Below are positions 54,620 to 64,000 of a stretch of 64,000 bases of DNA, in pieces. The DNA is taken from the NCBI GenBank assembly GCA_039033415.1, contig JBCCCR010000024.1, forward strand, positions 47,596 through 111,595. Reading direction: 5' to 3'. Made by a program: the position numbers and the translations under genes. The notes below the pieces were generated by a model that was not told the DNA's origin, ran no database searches, and was given only the letters and a program-made list of their open reading frames with translations. Source of the DNA: Pseudomonadota bacterium. Its GTDB lineage: Bacteria; Pseudomonadota; Gammaproteobacteria; Xanthomonadales; SZUA-38. The stretch's first letter is position 1; each line of letters opens with the position of its first letter.

Positions 54620-55647
54620 GGGTTTTCCTGTGGCTCGGCGCCTTCCGGCGGCCATTGTTTAACCAGCGCTACGACACCAAAAAACTGGTGGTCGAAATAA
54701 TTGACCGCGTCGAGCGTCACCTGGCGTCGCTGCGTGATTCGATGGGTGGTGTAATTGCCGGGCTGCCGCAGCGTCTTGATGTCGTCGTAGTGGGGCGCAC
54801 CGCGTCGGTCCTTCCGATGCAGCGCCAGGTCGATGCGCAGATGCAGAAAACGCCCCCGTTCCAGCGCCACCGTGCCGTCTACCCCAAACACCGGCTCCCG
54901 AGCCTGCGCGCCCAGCAGCATGCCCGCGCTGTCCAGCTCCTGTCGGTCCAGCAGCGTGCCGCCGAACAACCTGACCGGCTGCGGATCGCCAAAGGTGGCT
55001 GCCGGCTGATGCCAGCCTCGCAGCGTCAACGGCGTGAGTCCGGGTTCCGCCGCCAGCGCACGCCATTCCCGCACCATGATCAGCGATTCAGCGGGCACAG
55101 CAACAAACAGATCGGTGACGGGCAGCAGCGGCGCGCTGCGTGCCAGGGCCGCCGGCGCTGGCGGGGGCAGGAGCTCAAGGCCGATACCCCCGCTGCCGGC
55201 CTCATCGCTTATCGGTTCCTGGCCCGGCGGGTCCAGGGGATCATTGGTCGGAAGCGTGTCGGCGCCTTCGTCGGTGAGCGGCTCCAACGTGCTGCGGGTG
55301 AACGGATCCGGGCGCTGGCGGGGTCCCGCTGTCGGCGGTTGTGCCTGCCAGCGGCCAGTGGCATAGCCCGTCTGCGGCGTCACCACGGTTCTCTCCAGCA
55401 GGCCGGTTTCGGAGTTGAGGAACAGGCTGGTTTCGACCAGCGGCCAAAGTGTCAACGCCTGGTCGAGGGCCGGCTCATCGGGGAACCGATAGAGGGGTTC
55501 GCTGGCGGTATCGCGCTGGAACACCAGGATCTCGACGTAGTAGCGCGGATCTTCGGAGTCGCCGGCTCGCGGCTGGCCTAGCGCCGGGGCAAGCATCAGC
55601 AGCAGCATCGCTGCCAGCGTGCCGATATGAGTGCGGCGCCCGCTCAT
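54616..55647 (-). CDS. CsiV-like periplasmic protein
   Basis: A 343-residue exported protein (signal about 1-24). The mature start [24 protein letters not shown] and the C-terminal MQ-rich strands match the CsiV (PF10972-like) family, named from Shewanella where it binds peptidoglycan and is needed for SlyB/stationary survival; that role is from the family. A Pro/Gly-rich middle (about 130-190) is low complexity. It lies next to mfd, as in many gammaproteobacteria, with 4-base overlaps at both ends. Confidence 0.82.
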   Translation of the reverse strand: MSGRRTHIGTLAAMLLLMLAPALGQPRAGDSEDPRYYVEILVFQRDTASEPLYRFPDEPALDQALTLWPLVETSLFLNSETGLLERTVVTPQTGYATGRWQAQPPTAGPRQRPDPFTRSTLEPLTDEGADTLPTNDPLDPPGQEPISDEAGSGGIGLELLPPPAPAALARSAPLLPVTDLFVAVPAESLIMVREWRALAAEPGLTPLTLRGWHQPAATFGDPQPVRLFGGTLLDRQELDSAGMLLGAQAREPVFGVDGTVALERGRFLHLRIDLALHRKDRRGAPHYDDIKTLRQPGNYTTHRITQRRQVTLDAVNYFDHQFFGVVALVKQWPPEGAEPQENP

Positions 55648-58600
55648 GCCGCCTGCCGCTGGTTGAGGCGCGCGAGCAGCTGCTGCGCCGCCGCAACCCG
55701 CTCCTCCGTGGTGTCGAGATCCATGCTGATCTTCAGCCGATGTTGACCGTCGAAGGTGTAGCGACTGGGTTCACTCTGCACCATTTTGATCACCGTCAGC
55801 GGCTCGACCGACGCGCTTTCCAGAAACTCGATGGTGCCGCCACCGTCGTGCATCTGCAGGCGTCGGATTCCAAGCGCCTCAGCGCTTTGCCGCAGCCGCG
55901 CGACCGTAAACAGATGCTGCGTCGGCTCCGGCAGCAGGCCAAATCGGTCGATCATCTCCACCGCAATCGCGTCCAGCGCCTCACCGTCCGGAGCGCTAGC
56001 GATTCGCTTGTAGAGAACCAGCCGCATGTGCACGTCCGGCAGGTAGGCATCTGGGATGAGCGCCGGAATCGACAGGTCCACCTCACAGCCGTGGGCCTCC
56101 GGCAGATCCTCTTCGGGCAGCTGGCCGGCGCGCATCGCTCGGACTGCTCGCTCCAGCAGTTCCATATAGAGCTGGAAGCCCACCTGCGCAATCTGACCGC
56201 TCTGGTCGTCACCCAGCAGCTCACCGGCGCCGCGGATCTCCAGATCGTGTGTGGCCAGCGTAAAGCCGATACCCAGCTCTTCGAGCGACTCCAGCGCCTC
56301 CAGGCGTTTGATCGCATCGGCGGTCATTGCTTTGGGCGGCGGCGTGATCATGTAGGCATAGGCGCGGTGGTGTGACCGGCCAACCCGACCGCGAAGCTGA
56401 TGCAGCTGGGACAGTCCCAGCCGATCGGCCCGATTGATGATGATGGTGTTGGCGGAAGGCACGTCGATGCCGTTTTCGATGATGGTGGAGCACACGAGCA
56501 GGTTGATGCGCTGCTGGTAGAAGTCGCGCATGATCACCTCCAGCTCACGCTCCGCCATCTGCCCGTGAGCCACCCCGGTTCGGGCGTGGGGAAAAAGCTC
56601 CTCGAGCTCCCGCGCCATGCGCTCGATCGTCTTGACCTCGTTGTGCAGAAAATACACCTGGCCGCCGCGATTGAGCTCGCGCGACACCGCGTCTTTGATG
56701 GTGCCGTTGTCCCACTGGGCGACAAACGTTTTCACCGCTATACGATGCGCTGGCGCGGTGGCGATGATCGACAGATCCCGCATCCCGGAGAGCGCCATGT
56801 TGAGTGTCCGGGGAATCGGGGTGGCGGTCAGGGTCAGCAGATCCACCTCCGCGCGCATCTGCTTGATGCGTTCTTTCTGGCGCACCCCGAAGCGCTGTTC
56901 CTCGTCGACGATCAGCAGACCGAGGTTTTTGACCATGACGTCCTTCTGCAGCAGGCGGTGGGTGCCGATGACAATATCGACCTTGCCGTCGGCCAGATCC
57001 CTTAGCACCCCGGTTGACTCACCCTTTGACTGGAATCGGGATAGCGCCTCAACCCGGACCGGCCAGCTCGCAAAGCGCTCAGCGAAGCTGCGCCGGTGCT
57101 GCTCGGCCAGCAGCGTTGTCGGCACCAATACCACCACCTGGCTGCCGGCCTGCACCGCCACAAACGCGGCACGAAGCGCAACCTCGGTTTTGCCAAAGCC
57201 GACGTCGCCGCAGACCACCCGGTCCATCGGCTGGTCGCTGGCCAGGTCCGCCAAAACCGCCTCGATGGCTGTGGCCTGATCGTTGGTTTCCTGAAACGCA
57301 AAGCCGGCGCAGAAGCGGGCATACATCGCGTGGTCAATCGGCATGGCGCGGCCGCGCCGGGCTTCGCGCCGCGCGTACAGCTCGAGCAGCTCCGCCGCCA
57401 CGTCGCGCACCTTCCGGGCGGCCTTGCGCTTCGCTTTGGCCCACTGATCGCCGTTGAGCTTGTGCAGTGGCGCGTGCTCCGGATCAGCGCCCGTGTAGCG
57501 GCTGATCAGGTGCAGGGCGGAAACCGGCACGTAGATCTTGTCGCCACCGGCGTACTCCAGCGCCAGGAACTCGGCCTCAACGCCGCCGGCCGACATGCGG
57601 TTGAGGCCCTGATAGCGGCCCACGCCGTAGTCCTCGTGCACCACCGGGGAGCCCGGGCTCAGGTCGTTCAGATCGCTGATGATGGTCTCGGCGCTGCGCC
57701 CGGTACGCCGCTCGCGGCGAAGCACCGTGTTGCGCCGGCCCAGCAGCTCGGTTTCGGTGAGGAAGGTCGGGCCGTCCTCCATCACAAAGCCGGTGTTGAG
57801 GAGACCAACGGCGGTGTGCAGCCCGGTCTCGACGCTGGGCCAGTCCGTGAGCTGGGCGAGGGTGCCTGGATGCTGCCCGTGACCCAGCAGGTGTTCCGTC
57901 AGGATCTGTCGTCGTCCCTCGCTGCTGGCCACCGCAATGAGCGCGCCGTCGGCGACCTTAAGCTGCTCGGCCAGGCGCGCTTCACCACCGTCAGCCTCGA
58001 GATCCGTTATTGGCGCCGGGCTGACATGGAGCAGGGGCTTCACCTCCGGGTTGGCGCTGTAGCTGGCGCTGACGAAGCGGCCCAGCACGGCCTGGGTCTC
58101 CTCGGGCGTGAGCAGAAGCTCGGTCGGGTTGAGGATCGGGCGGCGCACGTCGTGGCGCCGGTCCTCATAGCGCGCGTTAAGCTGCAGCCATGCTTCGGAG
58201 AGCGCGTCGCCGAGGCGATCGACCTGCAGCAGCAGCGTGCGCTCGGGCAGGTAGTCAAAGATCGTCGCCGTCTGCTCGAAGAACAGCGGCAGGTAATATT
58301 CGATGCCGTTGCCCGGCACCCCGGCCTTGGCGTCTTTGTAGATTTCGCAATGCTGTAGGTTGACGTCGAAACGATTGCGGAAAGCGGCGCGGAAGGTGTC
58401 CGCGCCAGCCTTGTCAAACGGGTACTCGCGCGCGGGCAGCAGCGCGATGTGCTCCATCTTTTCCAGGCTTAGCTGCGTCTCCGGGTCGAAGCTGCGGATA
58501 GTCTCGACCTCGTCGTCGAACAGCTCGATGCGAAGCGGATGTTCAGCACCCATCGGAAACAGATCCAGCAGCGAGCCGCGCACGGCGAACTCACCCCGCT

Positions 58601-59066
58601 CGTTCACCTGCGGGACGCAGCGATAGCCGGCGGCGCCCAGCCGCGCGCGCTCCTGCTCCGGATCGAAGCGGTCGCCGATCTTCAGCACCAGCCCCTGGCC
58701 GTGAATAAAGCTGGGCGGCGCAATACGCTGTGCCAGCACCTGGGCGGGCATCACCAGCGCGCCGCGCTGGGTGGTTTTGAGCTGGTAGAGCGTAGAGATC
58801 CGGTCCGAGGTAATGTCCGGATGGGGTGCAAACTGGTCGTAGGGCAGGGTTTCCCAGTCCGGAAACGGCAGCACGGGCTGCCCGAAGGCCTGGATTTCGT
58901 CGGTCAGGATCTGCGCGCTGCGCGAGTCTTCGGTGATCACCAGCACAAACTGCCCGCGGTCGGCCACCTGGTGCGCTACGGCGAGTGCCAGAGAGCTGCC
59001 CGGGAGAAAGCCCCAGTCGGCCAGCCGACCTGGGGTACCGGGGATGGGCGGGTTCAGCAGCTTCAC
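55644..59066 (-). CDS. mfd: transcription-repair coupling factor Mfd
   Basis: Removes stalled RNA polymerase and recruits UvrA. The GTG at 59066 gives 1140 residues, the E. coli length of 1148; the longer open frame runs into nhaC and is not used. The UvrB-like N-terminal part (TDRIS, ILTDEIQAFGQP), an RNA-polymerase-interacting domain (about 470-545, HEDYGVGRYQGL), the RecG-like translocase (GDVGFGKTEVALRAAF about 617-626; DEEQRFGV about 720; TATPIPRT) and the C-terminal D7 domain are in order. The GTG overlaps the nhaC stop by 4 bases. Confidence 0.96.
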   Translation of the reverse strand: MKLLNPPIPGTPGRLADWGFLPGSSLALAVAHQVADRGQFVLVITEDSRSAQILTDEIQAFGQPVLPFPDWETLPYDQFAPHPDITSDRISTLYQLKTTQRGALVMPAQVLAQRIAPPSFIHGQGLVLKIGDRFDPEQERARLGAAGYRCVPQVNERGEFAVRGSLLDLFPMGAEHPLRIELFDDEVETIRSFDPETQLSLEKMEHIALLPAREYPFDKAGADTFRAAFRNRFDVNLQHCEIYKDAKAGVPGNGIEYYLPLFFEQTATIFDYLPERTLLLQVDRLGDALSEAWLQLNARYEDRRHDVRRPILNPTELLLTPEETQAVLGRFVSASYSANPEVKPLLHVSPAPITDLEADGGEARLAEQLKVADGALIAVASSEGRRQILTEHLLGHGQHPGTLAQLTDWPSVETGLHTAVGLLNTGFVMEDGPTFLTETELLGRRNTVLRRERRTGRSAETIISDLNDLSPGSPVVHEDYGVGRYQGLNRMSAGGVEAEFLALEYAGGDKIYVPVSALHLISRYTGADPEHAPLHKLNGDQWAKAKRKAARKVRDVAAELLELYARREARRGRAMPIDHAMYARFCAGFAFQETNDQATAIEAVLADLASDQPMDRVVCGDVGFGKTEVALRAAFVAVQAGSQVVVLVPTTLLAEQHRRSFAERFASWPVRVEALSRFQSKGESTGVLRDLADGKVDIVIGTHRLLQKDVMVKNLGLLIVDEEQRFGVRQKERIKQMRAEVDLLTLTATPIPRTLNMALSGMRDLSIIATAPAHRIAVKTFVAQWDNGTIKDAVSRELNRGGQVYFLHNEVKTIERMARELEELFPHARTGVAHGQMAERELEVIMRDFYQQRINLLVCSTIIENGIDVPSANTIIINRADRLGLSQLHQLRGRVGRSHHRAYAYMITPPPKAMTADAIKRLEALESLEELGIGFTLATHDLEIRGAGELLGDDQSGQIAQVGFQLYMELLERAVRAMRAGQLPEEDLPEAHGCEVDLSIPALIPDAYLPDVHMRLVLYKRIASAPDGEALDAIAVEMIDRFGLLPEPTQHLFTVARLRQSAEALGIRRLQMHDGGGTIEFLESASVEPLTVIKMVQSEPSRYTFDGQHRLKISMDLDTTEERVAAAQQLLARLNQRQAA

Positions 59067-60754
59067 GCGGTTGACCCGACCGCTGCAGCCTCTTTTGCGC
59101 CACGACCGAGGACCCGCGGCGCCGCTATCAATAACGCCAGGCAAATCGCAAAGCTGGCCCACCAAGGGAAGCCGAAGCCAATCGGCAACAGGCCCCCGGC
59201 AATGGCGACGGTGGCCACGGTCATGGCGTAGGGCAGCTGGGTATTGACGTGCTCGACGTGGTCGCACCCGGACGCCATCGACGACAGGATGGTGGTGTCG
59301 GAGATCGGCGACACGTGGTCACCCCAGACGGCGCCGCCCAGGACGCTGGCAATCGAGGCGTAGAACACGGCCGCGCCGGTGCCTTCGAGCGGTGCTCCGC
59401 CGGAGACCGCCCAGGCCAGCGGCACAATGAGGGGAATGAGAATCCCCATGGTGCCGAAGCTGGTGCCGGTACCAAAAGCCGTCAGCGCCGCCAGCATGAA
59501 GACAAGCGTCGGCAGGACCGCCGGGTTGATGGCGTCGCCGAGCTGCTCAACCAGGAATTGGCCGGTGCCGAGCGCGTCCGTGACGCCGGACATCGCCCAG
59601 GCCATCACCAGGATGGTGATCGCGGTGATCATGCTGCCGACACCTTTGAGCCAAGCCTCCATGGTCTGCTCCAGGGTCATGATGCCCTGCAGTACGGTGA
59701 GCGCGACGGCGACAATGCAGCTGGCCGTGGACGCCCAGACCAGGGCTGCGTAGGAATCACCGTCTCCGATCACCTGCTGAAGCGTCTTGCCTTCGCCGCC
59801 GCCGCCGGTTTCCCAGAGTCCCCACATGACACCCAGTATGAGCACGGCGATCGGCGCGATGGCGTTGATCGCCCGTTCGGGCGGGCCGGACTGGCCGTCC
59901 GAAGCATCCGTCGGAGCGACCTCTTGCACCGGTTCAGCCGCCGCCTCGCTGCTGACCATCGGGCCGTAGTCTCGCCGAGAGATGACAATGATGAACACAA
60001 AAGCAATCGCCAGCAAAGGATAGAAGCTGTACTGCAAACTGTAGAGAAAGATCAGATAAGCATCTGTTTCAATACCAATTTTCTCCGCCGCATCGCCGAT
60101 CAAACCCACCTGGTAGCCGATCCACGTGGTGATCAGCGCAACGCAGGACACCGGTGCCGCGGTGGAGTCGACGATGTAGGCGAGCTTCGCCCGGGAGACG
60201 CCCATGCGATCGGTCACCGGACGCATCGCGTTGCCCACGACCAGCGTATTGGCATAGTCGTCAAAAAAAATGGCGAGCCCTAGGCCCGCGGTGGCCAAGC
60301 TGGCCCGGCGTGCGTCCCGGGCCCAGCGGGTCAGGCGGGCGACCACCCCCTGCATGCCGCCGTTGTTGGCGATCACCCCGACCATTCCGCCGATCAGCAG
60401 CGAAAAGACAATGACCGAGGCATGGCCTTCGTCGGCGAGCGCCTGCACCACGTAGACCTGGCTCACGTCGAGCATGCCCTGGCCAAAGCCCGCGAGGCTG
60501 AGGTCGTAAACCGCCCAGGCGCCGACCCACAGGCCGATGAATAGCGCGAGGATCACCTGCCGGAAAATCAGCGCAATCCCAATCGCCAGCAGCGGCGGCA
60601 GAATCGAAAACACGCCCTTGTGGGTCGTCTCGTCAGCGTCGGTCCCCTGCGCCAGCGCCAGCTCCGGTAGCAGGACGGCCGCGACCATGATCGTGATCGG
60701 GGTCAGGAGCCGCAGGTAAGGCGAGATGGCTAGGCGATTGCGGGTTTGAGACAT
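59063..60754 (-). CDS. NhaC-family Na+/H+ antiporter
   Basis: A 563-residue membrane protein with about 11 helices. The ATG at 60754 follows CAGGAA; a start nine codons upstream is less likely. LATAGLGLAIFFDDYANTLVVGNAMRPVTDR and TAFGTGTSFGTMGILIPLIVPLA are the conserved charged and Gly/Ser-rich segments of NhaC-type proteins. An N-terminal LLPELALAQ looks like a signal anchor. The gene ends inside the mfd start (GTGA overlap). The transported ion and any role in pH control are inferred from the family. Confidence 0.88.
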   Translation of the reverse strand: MSQTRNRLAISPYLRLLTPITIMVAAVLLPELALAQGTDADETTHKGVFSILPPLLAIGIALIFRQVILALFIGLWVGAWAVYDLSLAGFGQGMLDVSQVYVVQALADEGHASVIVFSLLIGGMVGVIANNGGMQGVVARLTRWARDARRASLATAGLGLAIFFDDYANTLVVGNAMRPVTDRMGVSRAKLAYIVDSTAAPVSCVALITTWIGYQVGLIGDAAEKIGIETDAYLIFLYSLQYSFYPLLAIAFVFIIVISRRDYGPMVSSEAAAEPVQEVAPTDASDGQSGPPERAINAIAPIAVLILGVMWGLWETGGGGEGKTLQQVIGDGDSYAALVWASTASCIVAVALTVLQGIMTLEQTMEAWLKGVGSMITAITILVMAWAMSGVTDALGTGQFLVEQLGDAINPAVLPTLVFMLAALTAFGTGTSFGTMGILIPLIVPLAWAVSGGAPLEGTGAAVFYASIASVLGGAVWGDHVSPISDTTILSSMASGCDHVEHVNTQLPYAMTVATVAIAGGLLPIGFGFPWWASFAICLALLIAAPRVLGRGAKEAAAVGSTA

Positions 60755-60815
60755 AGGGTTCCTGGCGGGTTTTTTCGGCATTGCGCTGCGGTGCGCAAGG
60801 ATACCGATTTGTGGC

Positions 60816-61754
60816 TCATCCGTCGCCTGTCCGGAAGCGCAGGTAGCAGCGGCTCACGGACTCCGGCGCTTCAAGCTGCGGATAGTGCCCGATGGTCGGA
60901 TCCCGGGTCAGCTGCACGTTCGGGCACTCCTGCTCCAGGGCATCGGCCAAGTGGGCGCCGGAAACCGGGTCGAGCTCGCCGATCAGGGCCCCGACCGGGC
61001 AGGAAGCGTCTCGCACCGCGTTGATCCATCGCTCCCCGTGCTCTGCGCGCTCCCGGATGTACTGGCTGATGGCGGCCATCACGCGCCGACCGCCGTGCTG
61101 TTCGATCAGCTGCCAGCAGGCAGCCAGCTCCGCCTCGCTCGGCTGGGTGTCGGGTCCAAACACTTCAGCGAAAGAGCGGTAGAAGCGTTTTCGGCTCATC
61201 AGCCGCGCCACCAGTGGGCCCAGCGGGCCGATCAGCAGGCGTTGGACCGGTCGCGGCCGGTGCTGGTCTGGGATGATGCCGCCGTTCAGCAGATAGGCCG
61301 ACAGAATCTCCAGCTCCGGCGGAGCGAGGCTCAGCAGCTCTTGCGCCACGCTGTCGCCGTAGTCGTGAGCCAGCAGATGGACGCGGTTGATCCCGAGCTC
61401 GCGACACAGGGACAGACAGAGCTGAGCCTGGTCGCGGATGCTGTAGCGGTAGTCTCGCGGCTTGGCGGAATAGCCAAATCCGATCATATCTGGCGCCACC
61501 AGCGGTCCGAGGGTTTGCAGCGTTGGCCAGATCGCGTGCCAGTCCCAGGATGCGGTGGGAAAACCGTGAATCACCAACGTCGCCTCGCCGTGAGCCGCGC
61601 GATGGTGCTGCGCCACGACGCGGTGGCCGCGGTAGCTGAACCATTCGGTGGTCAGATACCAGCGGGCCAGGGAGGAGTCCGGAGCGTGCGGCTGGCTCCG
61701 AGTACTGTCCTGGGCGACACCATCGGCGAGGTCGGGTGTTGTCATGTGGGCCAT
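60816..61754 (-). CDS. alpha/beta hydrolase (MEST/epoxide hydrolase-like)
   Basis: A 312-residue hydrolase without a signal peptide. LVIHGFPTASWDWHAIWPTL holds the oxyanion loop, LLAHDYGDSVAQELLSL the nucleophile Asp (AHDYGDS), GELDPV the acid region and GHYPQLEAPE the His. GFGYSAKPRDYRYSIRDQAQL before the nucleophile is typical of the MEST-like subfamily. The Asp nucleophile fits epoxide hydrolases or dehalogenases; the substrate is not known. AAGGAG lies before the ATG at 61754. Confidence 0.88.
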   Translation of the reverse strand: MAHMTTPDLADGVAQDSTRSQPHAPDSSLARWYLTTEWFSYRGHRVVAQHHRAAHGEATLVIHGFPTASWDWHAIWPTLQTLGPLVAPDMIGFGYSAKPRDYRYSIRDQAQLCLSLCRELGINRVHLLAHDYGDSVAQELLSLAPPELEILSAYLLNGGIIPDQHRPRPVQRLLIGPLGPLVARLMSRKRFYRSFAEVFGPDTQPSEAELAACWQLIEQHGGRRVMAAISQYIRERAEHGERWINAVRDASCPVGALIGELDPVSGAHLADALEQECPNVQLTRDPTIGHYPQLEAPESVSRCYLRFRTGDG

Positions 61755-61804
61755 TTTACTCCTTGCCGCGCGGTAGGGGCGACGACAGGCGGTTCGGCGC
61801 AGCG

Positions 61805-64000
61805 TCAGCAGAAGTTGCGGGCGCGGATTTTGAGGTCGCCCAGCAGGTGATCAAAGCAGTGCAGCCGCTCAGCGATCAGGTGCCAGACGCCTTCCTGACA
61901 CTCCAGCACGCCGTCCACCGCCATCAGCGTGCTCGCCAGCAGCACCCGGCGCTGGGTGACCGCCAGGTCTTTCCAGACGATCACGTTGAGCATGCCGGTG
62001 TCGTCCTCCAGGGTCAGGAAGGTCACCCCGCTGGCGGTACCCGGCCGCTGGCGCAGGGTCACCAGGCCGGCGCAGCGCACGCGGCTGCCGTGAGGCTTGG
62101 CCTGCACGCGTTCAACGGTCAAGGCCCGCTCCTGCTCCAGCATCGGCCGCAGCAGCGCCAGCGGATGACGGCCCAGCGTGAAACCCTGGGTGGCATAGTC
62201 GGCCAGCAGATTTTCCGCCTCGCTGGGCTCTCGCAGGCTGACCGGCGCCTCATCAATACTGCTGCTTTCCAGCAGCTTGGGGAAATGCTCCACGCCGGCC
62301 ACGTCCCAGGCGGCCTGATGGCGGTTACCCGACAGGGAGGTCAGGGCACCCGCTTCGGCCAGGCAGCGCTGCTGCTTGCGGTCGAGCCCGGCTCTCAGCA
62401 CCAGATCCTGAACGCTGCTGAAGGAGCGCTGTCGGCGCGCCTCGAGGAGCCGCAGGGCGGCGACCTCGGGAAAACCTTTGCACTGGCGCAGCCCCAGGCG
62501 CAGCGCCGGGCTTCCTTCGGGCGAGCGGCGCTGACCGGGCTCGGGCTCCAGCGTGCTGTCCCAGTCGCTGAAGGAGACGTCCGCCGGCAGGACGGTCACG
62601 TTGTGCCGGCGCACGTCCTGGACCAGCTGGGAGGGAGAGTAAAAGCCCATCGGCTGGCTGTTGAGCAGAGCGCAGCAGAAGGCGGCCGGCTCAAAACACT
62701 TCAGCCAGCACGATACGTACACCAGCAGCGCGAAGCTGGCCGCGTGCGACTCGGGAAAACCGTAAGAGCCAAACCCTTTGATCTGCTCGAACACGCGCTG
62801 GGCAAACTCCTCGTCGTAGCCGCGCTCACGCATGCCTTCAATGATGCGCCGCTCGAAGTGCTCCAGCCCCCCGTGGCGTTTCCAGGCCGCCATGGAGCGG
62901 CGCAGCTGATCGGCTTCGCCAGCGCTGAAGCCGGCCGCCACGATAGCCAGCTGCATCACCTGCTCCTGAAAAATCGGCACGCCCAGCGTCCGCTCGAATA
63001 CCTCCTTCAATGCCTCGGAGGGGTAGGTGACCAGCTCCTTGCCCTGACGGCGGCGCAGGTACGGATGCACCATCTTGCCCTGGATCGGGCCAGGCCGGAC
63101 GATCGCAACCTCGATCACCAGGTCGTAGTAACAGGCCGGCTTGAGCCGCGGCAGCATGCTCATCTGGGCCCGGGATTCAATCTGGAAGACGCCGATCGTG
63201 TCCGCCTTCTGGATCATTCGGTAGACCTCCGGATCCTCGGCCGGGATGTCCTCGATACGCAGCCGGCGGCCGCGCCAGCGGCTGATGAGATCCAGGCAGC
63301 GGCGGATGGCGCTGAGCATGCCCAGCGCCAGGCAATCCACCTTCAGCAGCCCCAGCGCCTCCAGGTCGTCTTTGTCCCACTGGATGATGGTGCGGTCCGC
63401 CATGGCGGCGTTCTCCACCGGCACCAGCTCCGCCAGCGGCTGCTGGGAGATGACAAAACCGCCCACGTGCTGCGATAGGTGGCGAGGAAAGCCCAGGATT
63501 TCCCCCGTCAGTACCAGCAGCCGCTGAATGGCCGGCGTGCGGGCGTCAAAACCCGATTCGGACAGCCGCTCCGTGAGCGCCTCCAGGCTGTCCCAGGCGG
63601 TGATGCTGCGCGCCAGCCGGTCCACCTGCTCCAGGTCGAAGCCCAACGCTTTGCCCACGTCGCGGATCGCGCTGCGCGGCCGATAGCTGATCACCGTGGC
63701 GGCCAGCGCGGCCCGGCGCCGGCCGTACTTCCGATAGACGTACTGCAACACCTCCTCGCGGCGCTGGTGCTCAAAGTCCACGTCGATGTCGGGCGGCTCG
63801 TTGCGCTCCTTGGAGATAAAGCGCTCGAACAGCATGCTCATGCGGGCCGGGTCCACTTCGGTGATGCCCAGGCAGTAGCAGACCGCGGAGTTAGCTGCGG
63901 AGCCGCGGCCCTGACAGAGGATCTGCTGGCGGCGCGCAAACGCCACCACGTCCTCCACGGTCAGAAAGAATGCTTCGTATTGGAGCTCAGCGATCAGCGC
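61805..64000 (-). CDS. dnaE2: error-prone DNA polymerase DnaE2, N-terminus beyond right edge
   Basis: The frame is open from 64000 to a stop at 61805 (731 residues), continuing upstream of the window. [20 protein letters not shown] carries the catalytic Asp motif, [30 protein letters not shown] the fingers part, and the C-terminal OB/tRNA-like part follows ([20 protein letters not shown]). [21 protein letters not shown] marks the palm. DnaE2/ImuC performs SOS translesion synthesis with ImuA and ImuB; these would lie past 64000 on this strand if the usual cassette holds. The PHP domain is outside the window. Confidence 0.93.
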   Translation of the reverse strand, partial: ALIAELQYEAFFLTVEDVVAFARRQQILCQGRGSAANSAVCYCLGITEVDPARMSMLFERFISKERNEPPDIDVDFEHQRREEVLQYVYRKYGRRRAALAATVISYRPRSAIRDVGKALGFDLEQVDRLARSITAWDSLEALTERLSESGFDARTPAIQRLLVLTGEILGFPRHLSQHVGGFVISQQPLAELVPVENAAMADRTIIQWDKDDLEALGLLKVDCLALGMLSAIRRCLDLISRWRGRRLRIEDIPAEDPEVYRMIQKADTIGVFQIESRAQMSMLPRLKPACYYDLVIEVAIVRPGPIQGKMVHPYLRRRQGKELVTYPSEALKEVFERTLGVPIFQEQVMQLAIVAAGFSAGEADQLRRSMAAWKRHGGLEHFERRIIEGMRERGYDEEFAQRVFEQIKGFGSYGFPESHAASFALLVYVSCWLKCFEPAAFCCALLNSQPMGFYSPSQLVQDVRRHNVTVLPADVSFSDWDSTLEPEPGQRRSPEGSPALRLGLRQCKGFPEVAALRLLEARRQRSFSSVQDLVLRAGLDRKQQRCLAEAGALTSLSGNRHQAAWDVAGVEHFPKLLESSSIDEAPVSLREPSEAENLLADYATQGFTLGRHPLALLRPMLEQERALTVERVQAKPHGSRVRCAGLVTLRQRPGTASGVTFLTLEDDTGMLNVIVWKDLAVTQRRVLLASTLMAVDGVLECQEGVWHLIAERLHCFDHLLGDLKIRARNFC

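Noticed and set aside
57096..58358. 420-codon open frame on the + strand
   Set aside because: Antisense to mfd, with Gln/His/Arg-rich low-information sequence.
59067..59267. 67-residue N-terminal extension of Mfd
   Set aside because: It overlaps nhaC in another frame, has no Mfd similarity, and the GTG at 59066 matches the family length.
61736..63478. 580-codon open frame on the + strand
   Set aside because: Antisense to dnaE2, which carries the polymerase motifs; the long frame is a consequence of high GC.
1..64000. tRNA/rRNA genes, CRISPR arrays, insertion sequences or prophage genes
   Set aside because: None seen: no clover-leaf with a TTCRANNC loop stood out, no regular spaced repeats, no transposase, integrase or phage motifs among the genes.

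Overview
The window is a gene-dense, high-GC stretch of bacterial chromosome with about 51 protein genes and no gap over 300 bases; the longest is 1912-2200. Ribosomal and DnaB order, complete ccm genes, Mfd next to CsiV, a stand-alone HesB/IscA protein, DUF1631/PilZ, Kmo and DnaE2 point to an aerobic gammaproteobacterium. The secreted S8 protease with repeated GLWxxP modules suggests the Xanthomonadales/Lysobacterales-Chromatiales side (Wenzhouxiangella-like). That placement is inference from gene content; no rRNA is present. I saw no tRNA, rRNA, CRISPR array, insertion sequence or prophage.

Layout. 1-6500: a PilZ-DUF1631 protein cut by the left edge, a DUF2845 protein, exonuclease I, GltX, a QueD-like protein ending in a perfect hairpin, and a MarR regulator. 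6600-11450: an ECF sigma / membrane anti-sigma / periplasmic PDZ operon, divergent from a large receiver-PAS-GGDEF-EAL protein. 11460-18060: HMG-CoA lyase, a Cys-rich anchored protein, MtnA, a small membrane protein, a DUF427 protein, the ABC-F ATPase Uup and a flavin monooxygenase-like protein. 18136-25196: a complete cytochrome c maturation operon ccmABCDEFGHI on the minus strand, including the 58-residue CcmD. 25244-26596: glutathione reductase. 26665-35000: a 1377-residue secreted subtilase followed by two tandem exported helical-repeat/SUMF1 proteins that lack the formylglycine-generating cysteines. 35010-40450: kynurenine 3-monooxygenase, a TPR-sulfotransferase, AsnRS and a HesB/IscA protein. 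40620-44334: rpsF-rpsR-DUF2232-rplI-dnaB. 44348-50897: an RND efflux operon whose outer-membrane factor is fused to a periplasmic ABC_sub_bind-like domain. 51010-54619: murB, pyrD and an ALDH7-family dehydrogenase. 54616-61754: csiV, mfd, an NhaC-family antiporter and an alpha/beta hydrolase. 61805-64000: error-prone polymerase DnaE2, cut by the right edge.

Many genes overlap by the 4-base ATGA/GTGA arrangement, which marks translational coupling (sigma/anti-sigma/PDZ; mvaB/Cys-rich/mtnA/small membrane protein; ccm; nhaC/mfd/csiV/aldh; tolC/adaptor). The least ordinary parts are the substrate-binding-domain/TolC fusion (48531-50897), the tandem pseudo-FGE proteins beside the subtilase (30967-35000), the QueD-like protein with a HGH to HGY change, and the 20-bp perfect hairpin whose loop is that gene's stop codon.
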